This document shows, piece after piece, positions 1 to 7,371 of a stretch of DNA of 28,881 bases. How positions within the stretch are numbered: the first letter of the stretch is position 1; the number at the start of each line of letters is the position of its first letter. The notes under the pieces are model-generated. The model did no database searches. It saw only the letters and a list, made by a program, of their open reading frames with translations, and was not told the origin of the DNA. The stretch spans positions 1 through 28,881 of the forward strand of contig CACWUI010000003.1 of the NCBI GenBank assembly GCA_902764045.1. Direction: 5' to 3'. The stretch comes from an uncultured Lachnospiraceae bacterium (GTDB lineage Bacteria > Bacillota > Clostridia > Lachnospirales > Lachnospiraceae). The position numbers were made by a program, and so were the translations under genes.

Positions 1-37
1 TAAAACTACGCCGGCTTTTTAATTTACGTTAGTCCGT

Positions 38-68
38 AAAAAACTGAAATTCTTTTTGGAATTTTCAG
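38..68 (-). terminator. Intrinsic terminator in the left-edge transcript
   Basis: On the minus strand, CTGAAAATTC (plus 59-68) can pair with GAATTTCAG (plus 44-52). This gives a 9 bp stem with one bulged A and a six-base CAAAAA loop, followed by six T (plus 38-43). The stem is A/T-rich. It lies about 140 nt downstream of the predicted start, so it is either the 3' end of a small RNA or an attenuator. Confidence 0.55.
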
Positions 69-182
69 GGTTGCTTTGCTTTCTGATTGTCAAAGATCTT
101 TTATCAGATAATCCTCTTAAATCCCACTCGGAACCAGTGTGGATCACCTTGATATTTGTATGCCGTTTCTTATGAGACGGCT
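38..182 (-). ncRNA. Candidate small RNA or attenuated 5' leader, about 140-145 nt
   Basis: Seen: this stretch lies between a consensus promoter (188-216, minus) and an intrinsic terminator (38-68, minus). No open frame inside it has both a start and a ribosome binding site. A frame at 19-228 begins upstream of the promoter, so it cannot be translated from this transcript. Read on the minus strand it can form several hairpins: a 5 bp GCCGT/ACGGC stem near the 5' end, an ATCCAC/GTGGGAT stem with one bulged G in the middle, and a TCTGAT/ATCAGA stem before the terminator. Inference: it is either a stand-alone small RNA or a riboswitch/attenuator leader for a gene beyond the left edge. I do not recognise a known riboswitch, T-box, SRP or 6S signature. 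Confidence 0.45.
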
Positions 183-187
183 CGACT

Positions 188-216
188 ATAATAACACCTG
201 CCCTAGGCCTTGTCAA
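188..216 (-). promoter_or_regulatory. Sigma-70-type promoter of the left-edge transcript
   Basis: On the minus strand there is a perfect -35 TTGACA (plus 211-216), a 17 nt spacer and a -10 TATTAT (plus 188-193). A TG one base upstream of the -10 gives an extended -10 element. Predicted transcription start is a purine around 181-183. It faces away from the tetR gene at 333. Confidence 0.7.
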
Positions 217-261
217 TATATTTTTCAAAAAAATTTATGCAAATAATCGGTTTTTTTTGAT

Positions 262-271
262 TTTGTACAAA
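262..271. promoter_or_regulatory. Perfect 10 bp palindrome, possible TetR operator
   Basis: TTTGTACAAA is a perfect 10 bp inverted repeat between the divergent promoters, just upstream of the predicted tetR -35. TetR-family genes commonly repress themselves and a divergent neighbour through such sites. The assignment rests on position and symmetry only, and the site is shorter than most TetR operators. Confidence 0.25.
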
Positions 272-272
272 T

Positions 273-301
273 TTGTGTTTTTGTCTAATCTTTGCTATAT
301 T
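273..301 (+). promoter_or_regulatory. Probable promoter of the tetR-family gene
   Basis: TTGTGT (273-278), 17 nt spacer, TATATT (296-301). An overlapping alternative is TTGTAC...TAATCT, also with a 17 nt spacer. The start codon at 333 follows a strong AAGGGGG ribosome binding site at about 316-322. Confidence 0.45.
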
Positions 302-332
302 GAAGAAAGATTAAAAAGGGGGAATACTTAAA

Positions 333-929
333 ATGAGGGAAAACAAATCTTCAGCGCGCACAAAGCAGATGATGGTCCAAGCTTTAGAGGATCTTTTACA
401 GGAAAAAGGCATAGATAAGATAACCATCCGGGATATTACAAAAAAGTGCAACATTAACAGACAGACTTTCTATTATCATTTTCATGACATATATGAGCTT
501 GCGGAATGGATGTCCAAAGCATATACGGAGCAGGTGCTCGGTAAAGAGATCAATCTGGACGATTGGGACGAGGCATTATTAAATGCCGCGAAATTTCTGT
601 TAAAGAAAAAAAACATGGTCATGAATCTGTTCAGATCACTTGGCCATCAATACATTACCAATTTCCTGAACGAATATATCAGACCCTATATAGTAAACAT
701 CATCAGAAAAATACCTGAATCAAAAAAAATCGACGATAGTTATTCCAATTTCCTTTCGGATTACTACACAATCGCATTCAGCTCCATCCTTGTAGAGTGG
801 CTTGCTTCCGACTGGTATGCAAAAACATCCCCCGAAGAGCTTGTGCGTCTTTTAAAGATCACATATGAAGGAAACATGGAATCAGCCATAAAAAAATATT
901 ATGCTTCCGTTAATTGTAAGACTGTATAA
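333..929 (+). CDS. TetR/AcrR-family transcriptional regulator
   Basis: 198 residues, normal for the family. The N-terminal 50-60 residues form the TetR helix-turn-helix: TKQMMVQALEDLLQEKGIDKITIRDI leads into the recognition helix around NINRQTFYYHFHDIYEL, the family hallmark. The remaining C-terminal helices resemble the TetR-like C-terminal domain common in small Firmicutes regulators of the DhaS type, so the ligand cannot be predicted. The start is supported by a strong AAGGGGG site about 10 nt upstream. It is divergent from the left-edge transcript, which is the likeliest target. Its last 20 nt overlap the 3' end of rpe on the other strand, with no terminator between them. The regulator family is secure; target and effector are unknown. 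Confidence 0.9.
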   Translation: MRENKSSARTKQMMVQALEDLLQEKGIDKITIRDITKKCNINRQTFYYHFHDIYELAEWMSKAYTEQVLGKEINLDDWDEALLNAAKFLLKKKNMVMNLFRSLGHQYITNFLNEYIRPYIVNIIRKIPESKKIDDSYSNFLSDYYTIAFSSILVEWLASDWYAKTSPEELVRLLKITYEGNMESAIKKYYASVNCKTV

Positions 930-1569
930 TCCTTTTAAATGCCCTTGTGTTAGCTTCAACATCATTTTTAAAAACAGCTGAACCTGCAACCACCACGTCA
1001 ACACCGGCGTCCACTATGTCTTTGACATTTTCAAGATTAACACCGCCGTCTATCTCTATAAGGACATCCTTTTTATTGTCATCAATTATTTTTCTTAATT
1101 CCCGAACCTTTTCTATGGTCTCGGGGATTATTTTTTGTCCTCCGAATCCGGGCTCAACACTCATTATAAGGATCATCTTTACCATACCAAGATAACCCGT
1201 GACCTCCGAAACAGGTGTCCCCGGTTTTATTGAAAGGGCAGGATCCATTCCTGCATCCTTTATCTTTTTTAAGGTTTCCTCAATATCCGGACATGCCTCC
1301 GCATGAATAGTCAGCCCGTCTGCTCCCGCCTCCTTAAATTCGTTGATATAACGGGCAGGGTCGTCGATCATAAGGTGTACATCAAAATACTTATCCGTAA
1401 CCTTTCTTATCGATCTGATAACCGGCATACCGAAGGAAATACTGGGGACAAAGATACCGTCCATAACATCCACATGTATATAGTCGGCCCCGCCCTGAAT
1501 GGTTTTTTTAATATCATTTCCCAGATCCGCAAAATCTGCGGAAAGAATTGAAGGTGCAAGAATTGCCAT
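910..1569 (-). CDS. rpe: Ribulose-phosphate 3-epimerase
   Basis: Interconverts D-ribulose 5-phosphate and D-xylulose 5-phosphate in the pentose phosphate pathway, in the cytoplasm. It is a 219-residue TIM barrel, the usual size. It opens with the family N-terminus MAILAPSILSADF. Conserved blocks are HVDVMDG (32-38), DVHLMI (63-68), MSVEPGFGGQ (136-145) and IDGG (173-176). His32, Asp34, His65 and Asp174 match the usual metal-binding set. I chose the ATG at 1569 rather than an upstream ATG at 1614 because AAAGGAG sits 7 nt before it and the upstream start would lie inside rsgA. It is the last gene of the eleven-gene run. The rsgA-rpe order is typical of Firmicutes. Its stop lies inside the convergent tetR gene. 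Confidence 0.97.
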   Translation of the reverse strand: MAILAPSILSADFADLGNDIKKTIQGGADYIHVDVMDGIFVPSISFGMPVIRSIRKVTDKYFDVHLMIDDPARYINEFKEAGADGLTIHAEACPDIEETLKKIKDAGMDPALSIKPGTPVSEVTGYLGMVKMILIMSVEPGFGGQKIIPETIEKVRELRKIIDDNKKDVLIEIDGGVNLENVKDIVDAGVDVVVAGSAVFKNDVEANTRAFKRIIQSYN

Positions 1570-1591
1570 TAATTTTCTCCTTTCAAATGTT

Positions 1592-2431
1592 TCAAAACTT
1601 TTCGTGCGCTTCAAGCTCTTTATAAATATTTAAATAGCTTTCATATCTTTCACTGTTTATAAGACCCTTTTCCAATGCATCCTTTACTGCACATCCCGGT
1701 TCGTGAATATGAGAACACCCGTCAAATCTGCATTTATTCTCAAAGTCTTTAAACTCATTAAAAAAATATTTCAACCTGTCCTTGTCTATCTCGGGAACAT
1801 CAAGAGACGAAAAGCCGGGTGTATCCATAACATAAGTACCGGCTCCCGCTTTAAAGATCTCCGTATGCCTGGTTGCTTCGGGGCACAAAAGATTAATGAT
1901 TGAAGATTTCCCGACGCCGGAAGGGCCCGTAAGGATCGACGTCCTGTTCTGCATTGTTTTTTTCAGTCCATCTATACCCGTTTTCTCTTTGGCACTTACA
2001 AAGAAAACCATTGCCCCGCTTTTTTCATACCGTGTTTTAATAAAAAGTAAATCATCGTCGTTTATTTCATCGCATTTATTAAAACAAAGGGCAACGGGAA
2101 TCTCATGATACTCAAAAAAGATCATGATCCTGTCAAGCAATGAATACTTAGGTGCTGGCCTGCTTGCAGCCATGACGATAAAAGCCATATCTATATTAGC
2201 ACATGCCGGTCTTATTATTTCATTTTTCCGGACATCAATATCCTCAATGTTTCCTGTTTTTAATGTCTCATCTGTAATGCTTATAAAGACATTGTCACCT
2301 GCCAGAGGCTTTATTTTTTCCTTGCGAAAAAGGCCTTTCGCTTTACATTCGAAAAGGCCTTTATCTTCAACATATACGTAATAAAACCCGGCAATTCCTT
2401 TTATTATCTTGCCTTTGTATGTTTCCTTCAT
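1592..2431 (-). CDS. rsgA: Ribosome small subunit-dependent GTPase A
   Basis: Circularly permuted GTPase that matures or checks the 30S ribosomal subunit. It has an N-terminal OB fold, then G4 NKCD (118-121) and G5 SAK (146-148) ahead of G1 GPSGVGKSS (169-177) and G3 DTPG (203-206). The C-terminal zinc site is Cys234, Cys239, His241 and Cys247. At 279 residues it is a little short. The shortfall lies between G1 and G3, with about 25 residues where about 41 are usual. The normal switch I segment with GRG.HTT is reduced to EATRHTEIF in an intact frame. No clear Shine-Dalgarno site precedes the ATG, which starts 9 nt after the prkC stop, so coupling to prkC translation is likely. Family assignment is firm; effect of the gap on GTP hydrolysis is unknown. 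Confidence 0.95.
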   Translation of the reverse strand: MKETYKGKIIKGIAGFYYVYVEDKGLFECKAKGLFRKEKIKPLAGDNVFISITDETLKTGNIEDIDVRKNEIIRPACANIDMAFIVMAASRPAPKYSLLDRIMIFFEYHEIPVALCFNKCDEINDDDLLFIKTRYEKSGAMVFFVSAKEKTGIDGLKKTMQNRTSILTGPSGVGKSSIINLLCPEATRHTEIFKAGAGTYVMDTPGFSSLDVPEIDKDRLKYFFNEFKDFENKCRFDGCSHIHEPGCAVKDALEKGLINSERYESYLNIYKELEAHEKF

Positions 2432-2440
2432 ATAGAGATA

Positions 2441-4285
2441 TTATCTGAGATCGATCCTTACGGTCTTATTGTCTTCATCAACCTGCTCTCTTGTGACTTT
2501 ATCGCCACCGCCGTAGTATTCTACGGAATAACCTGCATCCTGCAGTTTTTTTATGGCCGCATCTCTCTCCATACCGATAACATTCGGCGCATCTCCAAAG
2601 TCTTCGGTGGTTTCCGTCTCCGTGGTGGTCTCGGTGGTCGTGGTGGTAGTCTCTCCAACCATTTCAAATCTTACGGTGGAACCTTTTTCAGCAGAGCTTC
2701 CTGCTCCCGGTGACTGTGAAACTACTTTTCCTGTATTATCACCTTCCCACCAATATTTGAGTCCCGCATCATGAATAGCCTTGTCTGCCTCCTCAAGGGT
2801 CATACCCACAACGTTTGGCACGGTAACCTTATCAACAGGCTGCTCGCCCTTGCTTATTACCAGGGTTATGGTCTTATCATCCTTTCTTTCCTGTCTGATG
2901 ATAAGGCCCTTTTCAACTGTGTCACTGTATTCCTGGGTTCTTTCCACTTCCCAGCCGCGATTCCTTACCGCTTCAACCGCATCTTCGGATTTCAGATCCT
3001 TCAAGTCGGGAACTTCAAGTCTTAAGGTGACTCTGGTTCCTGAAGTAACCTGCTTACCTGACGCAGGATCCTGTACGGCTACAGTGCCTGAAAGCGTCGG
3101 AGCTTCAACAACAAGTTTAGCCTCTTCAAGGATTCGTTTTGCCTCGTCTGATGACTTGCCCAATACATTGGGCACATCTATCTTTAATTCAGTACTTTCC
3201 GTGGTCTCCGTAGGCTCGGTGTTGCCGCCGTCACAACCTCTGAGCGCAAACACTACGATAATGACCACTACGGCAGCCGCAATACCGATCGCAACCCATT
3301 TTAATACCACATCCAGTTTTTTATTTCGCTCATTATCAATGTCGGGAAGCTTAGTGGTGGTGTCACCCGCAGGTTTGGTCTCTTCTTTAGCGGCATGAAC
3401 TTCCTCCTCTGCGGAAACCTCCTCCTCCACAAAGGGGCTTCTTTCCTTGACAAAATCCTCGTCAGGCATGATAAGCGACTTCTTAAGGTCGGCAATAAGC
3501 TCCTCCATGCTCTGATATCTGGCGTCTATCTTCTTTTTGGTACACTTTTGTACGATCTTATCTACGCTTACGGGAATACCGGACACCAGCTCTGAGGGAA
3601 GTTCGATCTCGTCCTGAATATGATGCACCGCAACGGCTACTGTGGTCTCTCCGTCAAAGGGCACCTGACCGGTAAGCATTTCAAAAAGAGTGATACCAAA
3701 GGAATAAATATCACTTCTTTCATCGGAATAGCCTCCCCTGGCCTGTTCGGGTGACATGTAATGTACGGATCCCATGGCAGACGTACTGACAGTGGCTGTG
3801 GATGTTGCAGCCTTAGCAATACCGAAATCCGTAACCTTAACCTTCCCCTCTTTTGATATGATGATATTCTGAGGCTTTATATCACGATGGACGATGTGAT
3901 GCTCATGGGCAGCCTCTATACCGTTTGCCACCTGTATGGCAATGCTTACGGCCTCCTTGTAGGGAAGGTGCCCCTTTTTCTCAATGTATTTTTTAAGAGT
4001 GATCCCTTCCACAAGTTCAAGCACGATAAACTGAACCGTCCCCTCATTTCCTACATCGTAAACATTTACGATATTAGGATGTGAAAGACCGGCTACAGCT
4101 CTTGCCTCCTGCTTGAACTTGGCAACAAACTGCTTATCCTCTCTGAATTCTCTTTTTAATACCTTGATGGCAACATATCTGTTTAATTTATGGTCCATGG
4201 CGCGATAAACATCCGCCATTCCACCGGATCCTATTTTTTCAATTATTTCGTACCGTTCGGTAAGTACAGTTCCTTTGTTTAGCAT
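2441..4285 (-). CDS. prkC: PASTA-domain Ser/Thr protein kinase (PrkC/Stk1 type)
   Basis: Membrane Ser/Thr kinase that senses peptidoglycan fragments and phosphorylates cell-wall, division and translation proteins. 614 residues. The kinase domain (about 12-270) has the glycine loop GSGGMADVY (19-27), Lys41, Glu60, HRDIKPQN (133-140), DFG (153-155) and an activation loop with several Ser/Thr before SPEQ (178-181). An acidic linker leads to one membrane helix at about 328-348. Four extracellular PASTA repeats follow (about 370-424, 425-480, 487-544, 564-614). The second is divergent (VPDLKDLK instead of VPNV.G), and a Thr/Glu-rich linker precedes the fourth. The partner phosphatase gene stp is 8 nt upstream. 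GAGGAG directly abuts the ATG with no spacer; a weaker AAAGG lies 11 nt upstream. Confidence 0.96.
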   Translation of the reverse strand: MLNKGTVLTERYEIIEKIGSGGMADVYRAMDHKLNRYVAIKVLKREFREDKQFVAKFKQEARAVAGLSHPNIVNVYDVGNEGTVQFIVLELVEGITLKKYIEKKGHLPYKEAVSIAIQVANGIEAAHEHHIVHRDIKPQNIIISKEGKVKVTDFGIAKAATSTATVSTSAMGSVHYMSPEQARGGYSDERSDIYSFGITLFEMLTGQVPFDGETTVAVAVHHIQDEIELPSELVSGIPVSVDKIVQKCTKKKIDARYQSMEELIADLKKSLIMPDEDFVKERSPFVEEEVSAEEEVHAAKEETKPAGDTTTKLPDIDNERNKKLDVVLKWVAIGIAAAVVVIIVVFALRGCDGGNTEPTETTESTELKIDVPNVLGKSSDEAKRILEEAKLVVEAPTLSGTVAVQDPASGKQVTSGTRVTLRLEVPDLKDLKSEDAVEAVRNRGWEVERTQEYSDTVEKGLIIRQERKDDKTITLVISKGEQPVDKVTVPNVVGMTLEEADKAIHDAGLKYWWEGDNTGKVVSQSPGAGSSAEKGSTVRFEMVGETTTTTTETTTETETTEDFGDAPNVIGMERDAAIKKLQDAGYSVEYYGGGDKVTREQVDEDNKTVRIDLR

Positions 4286-4293
4286 CTCCTCAT

Positions 4294-5025
4294 TTACCTT
4301 TCCGTTTCGGGATCTATCACCATTACCGTGATATTATCCTTCCCTCCGCTTTCTAACGCCGCATCCAGCAGACGTTCCGTAATATCCTTCACTGTTCCGC
4401 CTTTTTTAATAAGTCGCTGGATCCTGTTGTCATCAACCATATTGGTCAATCCGTCTGTACACATCAGGATCTTTGAGCCCTCATCAAGATCGACGGAGAA
4501 AATCTCAGGTATTACTTCATTATCAACACCTATCGCTCTTGTGATAATATTTTTATTGGCGTGGGTCCTGGCCTCGTCTTTTTCAAGCTGTCCCCGTTGA
4601 ACCATCTCTTCTACCAAAGAATGATCTCTTGTGATCTGACATATATCTTCTTTAATGATATATAATCTGCTGTCGCCCACATTTGCCACCTTCAGGGTAG
4701 CCCCTTCTATGGTGGCGGCCACAAGCGTCGTCCCCATACCTTCGTAATCAGAGGACTCAAGAGATTTCCTGATAAGAAGTTTGTTAACCTCTTTCACCGC
4801 ATTTGTCAGTATCGTGACCGTATCCAACGAATCATAGCTTTGTACAAGTTCCCGAAAAGTTTCCACGGTAAAACGCGACGCCAGATCTCCCGACTTATGC
4901 CCGCCCATACCATCTGCCACAAGAAACAGATTCGGCAAGTCTCCTATGGGTTCCGTAATGTACGAGCAATAATCCTGGTTGGAATCGCGCACACGCCCGA
5001 CATCCGTAACTGCGTAAACCTTCAT
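4294..5025 (-). CDS. stp: PP2C-family Ser/Thr phosphatase, partner of PrkC
   Basis: Metal-dependent phosphatase that reverses phosphorylation by the PASTA kinase (PrpC/Stp1 family). 243 residues, typical. Conserved metal-binding motifs are RDSNQD (13-18), ADGMGGH (37-43), GDSRLY, CTDGLT and GGKDNIT near the C-terminus. Its ATG overlaps the rlmN stop in an ATGA (5022-5025), with AAGGAG 9 nt upstream. The stop is 8 nt before prkC. The rlmN-stp-prkC-rsgA order is the standard Firmicutes arrangement, so co-expression of phosphatase and kinase is expected. Confidence 0.96.
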   Translation of the reverse strand: MKVYAVTDVGRVRDSNQDYCSYITEPIGDLPNLFLVADGMGGHKSGDLASRFTVETFRELVQSYDSLDTVTILTNAVKEVNKLLIRKSLESSDYEGMGTTLVAATIEGATLKVANVGDSRLYIIKEDICQITRDHSLVEEMVQRGQLEKDEARTHANKNIITRAIGVDNEVIPEIFSVDLDEGSKILMCTDGLTNMVDDNRIQRLIKKGGTVKDITERLLDAALESGGKDNITVMVIDPETER

Positions 5026-6044
5026 TGCGGATATCTCCTTCTTAACTGTCCGCAGGCACCGTCAATATCCTGCCCCAATTCTCTCCTAATAGTAGCATTA
5101 ATCTGATTTTTTTCAAGTATATTTTTAAAAGCCATTATAGCCCGTTTATGGGTTTTTTTAAAGTCTTTTTCTTCTATAGGATTCACGTTTATCAGATTCA
5201 CATGACAATTCATGTCTTTTAACAGCATCGCCAGCTCCTCTGCCTGCTCTTCCGAGTCATTAACCCCCTCCATAAGAGAATACTCAAAACTGATCCTCCT
5301 ACCCGTTATTTCAAAATAATCCCGGCATGCAGCCATCAGCTCGTTTATCGGATAAACCTTTGCCACAGGCATTATCTGCCGTCTGATGCTGTCACTGGGG
5401 GCATGCAGGGAAACCGCAAGGGTGACAGGTAACCTGTACTCTGCAAGCTCGTACATGGCAGGCACTATGCCGCAGGTGGAAACAGTGATATTTCTAAGAC
5501 TTATGTTATCCCCCTCTTCGACGTTTATGTTCTTCAAAAAAACCAAAAGATTTTTCAGATTCTGCAGTGGCTCTCCGGACCCCATAACGACCACGTTTGA
5601 AACTTTAATATTATTATTCTTTTCAATTACATATACCTGATCCAGCATTTCGGCAGCGGTAAGATTTCGCACAAGCCCTCCTATGGTTGATGCACAGAAT
5701 TCACATCCCATGGCACACCCAACCTGGGAAGAAATACATACGCTGTGTCCGTGCCTGTAATCCATTTTAACGCTTTCTATCCTGTTTCCGTCAGGCAGTT
5801 CAAAAAGGTATTTGGCAGTGCCGTCCCGTGACTTCTGCTCCCGAACCGGCCTGATGCAGGTCAACAAAGCGGTTTCTTTCAGTCTTTCCCTTAAGGAAAG
5901 GGAAATGTCGGTCATTTCATCAAAGCTTTCTGTATGCATTTTATGGATCCATTTAAAGATCTGCTTTGCCCTGAAAGGCTTCTCGCCTATTTCACGCATA
6001 AAACCTGTCAATTCTTCAATTGTCATTGATTTCAAATCTGTCAT
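5022..6044 (-). CDS. rlmN: Dual-specificity rRNA/tRNA adenine-C2 methyltransferase RlmN
   Basis: Radical SAM enzyme that methylates C2 of A2503 in 23S rRNA and A37 in a subset of tRNAs. 340 residues. The 4Fe-4S cluster motif CxxxCxxC is at Cys110, Cys114 and Cys117. Cys103 (in VCISSQVGC) and Cys331 (in GACGQLR near the C-terminus) correspond to the two other catalytic cysteines of E. coli RlmN (C118 and C355). The SAM-binding GEP element reads MGSGEPLQN, a common clostridial variant of GMGEP. It starts 3 nt after the rsmB stop and ends overlapping the stp start by 4 nt. Confidence 0.97.
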   Translation of the reverse strand: MTDLKSMTIEELTGFMREIGEKPFRAKQIFKWIHKMHTESFDEMTDISLSLRERLKETALLTCIRPVREQKSRDGTAKYLFELPDGNRIESVKMDYRHGHSVCISSQVGCAMGCEFCASTIGGLVRNLTAAEMLDQVYVIEKNNNIKVSNVVVMGSGEPLQNLKNLLVFLKNINVEEGDNISLRNITVSTCGIVPAMYELAEYRLPVTLAVSLHAPSDSIRRQIMPVAKVYPINELMAACRDYFEITGRRISFEYSLMEGVNDSEEQAEELAMLLKDMNCHVNLINVNPIEEKDFKKTHKRAIMAFKNILEKNQINATIRRELGQDIDGACGQLRRRYPQ

Positions 6045-6047
6045 TTC

Positions 6048-7370
6048 TTACTTCTTCCTGAAAACTGCGGTAAAAAATCCGTCTCCCCCGTCATTATCCC
6101 CGGGGAAAACTGTTTTAAAGCACACTTCTTCAAATCCCGTTTTTTCTTTTATATATTCAACATTTTTTTCATTTTCTTCTTTGTTCAGAGTACATGTGGA
6201 AAAGACAAAACGCCCGCCTTCTTTAACATATTTTACGGCATTATCCGTTATTTTTTTTTGCAGACGTGAAAGACCGCTGATATCCGTTTCTTTCAGACGC
6301 AATAATATATCAGGTTTTCTGCTTATTATCCCAAGTCCGGAACATGGAACATCTGCGATCACAACATCAAAAGCCTCTTTAAAGTTTTCATTAAAAACTG
6401 TTGCATCTCTTTTTTCCACAATGATGTTTTTTATATTCATCCTTTGAATATTTTCTTTTATAAGTGATGTTTTATCCTCCGACACATCGCAGGAAGTAAC
6501 CTTACCACCTCCCAATCCCTGAAGCATCAATGCTGTATTAATGCTTTTTCCACCGGGAGCGGCACATACATCAAGAACGTTGTCTCCTTTTTTTAAGCCG
6601 TACATTTCTCCCGATAAAATACAGCTTAAATCCTGAACATAAAAACATCCCTCTTTAAAACTTTCAAGGGATGCCACCGAGTCCAATCCCGAAATAGAAA
6701 AAACAAAATCCGGCCCGACCGGAATATGTTGCGCTGTCACGCCTTCCGCCTCCAGTCTGTCTTTCAGTTCATCAGCAGACAAATCCGCTGTATTCGTCCT
6801 TATAAATAACGGTGACTTCCGCCTTGTTCCTTCAGCGATCTCTTTCGTCTTCTCTTTTCCGTAGTCTCTCAACCAGAGAGAAACACACCATCCGGGTATG
6901 GAATATTCCAAAGACAGATACTTTACAAGGTCATCCTGTTCATCCGGAAAAGAAACTTTATCAAATCCATCTGCTATGCTTCTCAGCACCCCGTTTACAA
7001 ATCCTGACAGACCTGCAAACCCTGTTTTTTTCGTAAGTTTTACCGATTCATCACAGGCTGCTGATACGGGTACCGAATCCATATATATTATCTGATATAC
7101 GGCAAGTTCCAGTAATGCAGCGATCTTAGGCTTCATTTTTTGGGTCTTTATCTTTGAAAATGCATCAATAATATGATCTATTCGTATTATGTTCTCAATG
7201 GTTCCGTAAACCAGCTGCGTTATAAAAGCGCGTGACTTTTTTTCTTTAATGTCACGCGCGTCAAAAATCCTGTCTCTGCAGAAGGGAAGAGGTTCATGTC
7301 TTTCCTTTACGCAAAGCAGGATATCAAGTGCCGCTTTTCTTTCATTAACGATAGTCTGCTGTTTTGACAT
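6048..7370 (-). CDS. rsmB: 16S rRNA (cytosine-967-C5)-methyltransferase RsmB
   Basis: Methylates C967 (E. coli numbering) of 16S rRNA. 440 residues from the chosen start. An N-terminal NusB-like helical RNA-binding domain covers about 1-135, and the C-terminal SAM-dependent domain carries VLDVCAAPGGKS, the motif IV cysteine in DVPCSGLG and the catalytic cysteine in FSTCTLNKEEN. I chose the ATG at 7370 over the one at 7403 because AGGAG (7379-7383) lies 8 nt before it and the longer form would overlap yugP by about 30 nt. With this start only 1 nt separates it from the yugP stop. Placement between fmt/yugP and rlmN is the usual clostridial order. Confidence 0.96.
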   Translation of the reverse strand: MSKQQTIVNERKAALDILLCVKERHEPLPFCRDRIFDARDIKEKKSRAFITQLVYGTIENIIRIDHIIDAFSKIKTQKMKPKIAALLELAVYQIIYMDSVPVSAACDESVKLTKKTGFAGLSGFVNGVLRSIADGFDKVSFPDEQDDLVKYLSLEYSIPGWCVSLWLRDYGKEKTKEIAEGTRRKSPLFIRTNTADLSADELKDRLEAEGVTAQHIPVGPDFVFSISGLDSVASLESFKEGCFYVQDLSCILSGEMYGLKKGDNVLDVCAAPGGKSINTALMLQGLGGGKVTSCDVSEDKTSLIKENIQRMNIKNIIVEKRDATVFNENFKEAFDVVIADVPCSGLGIISRKPDILLRLKETDISGLSRLQKKITDNAVKYVKEGGRFVFSTCTLNKEENEKNVEYIKEKTGFEEVCFKTVFPGDNDGGDGFFTAVFRKK

Positions 7371-7371
7371 T

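Noticed and set aside
19..228. 69-residue minus-strand reading frame
   Set aside because: It starts upstream of the promoter at 188-216, has no ribosome binding site, runs through the terminator hairpin and resembles no known protein; the RNA explanation fits better.
1..332. T-box, SAM, GEMM (c-di-GMP), FMN, THF or SRP RNA
   Set aside because: None of the conserved core sequences of these classes could be found on either strand.
2781..3398. 205-residue Ser/Thr/Val-rich plus-strand frame opposite prkC
   Set aside because: Mirror image of the PASTA and Thr-rich coding region; no start signal.
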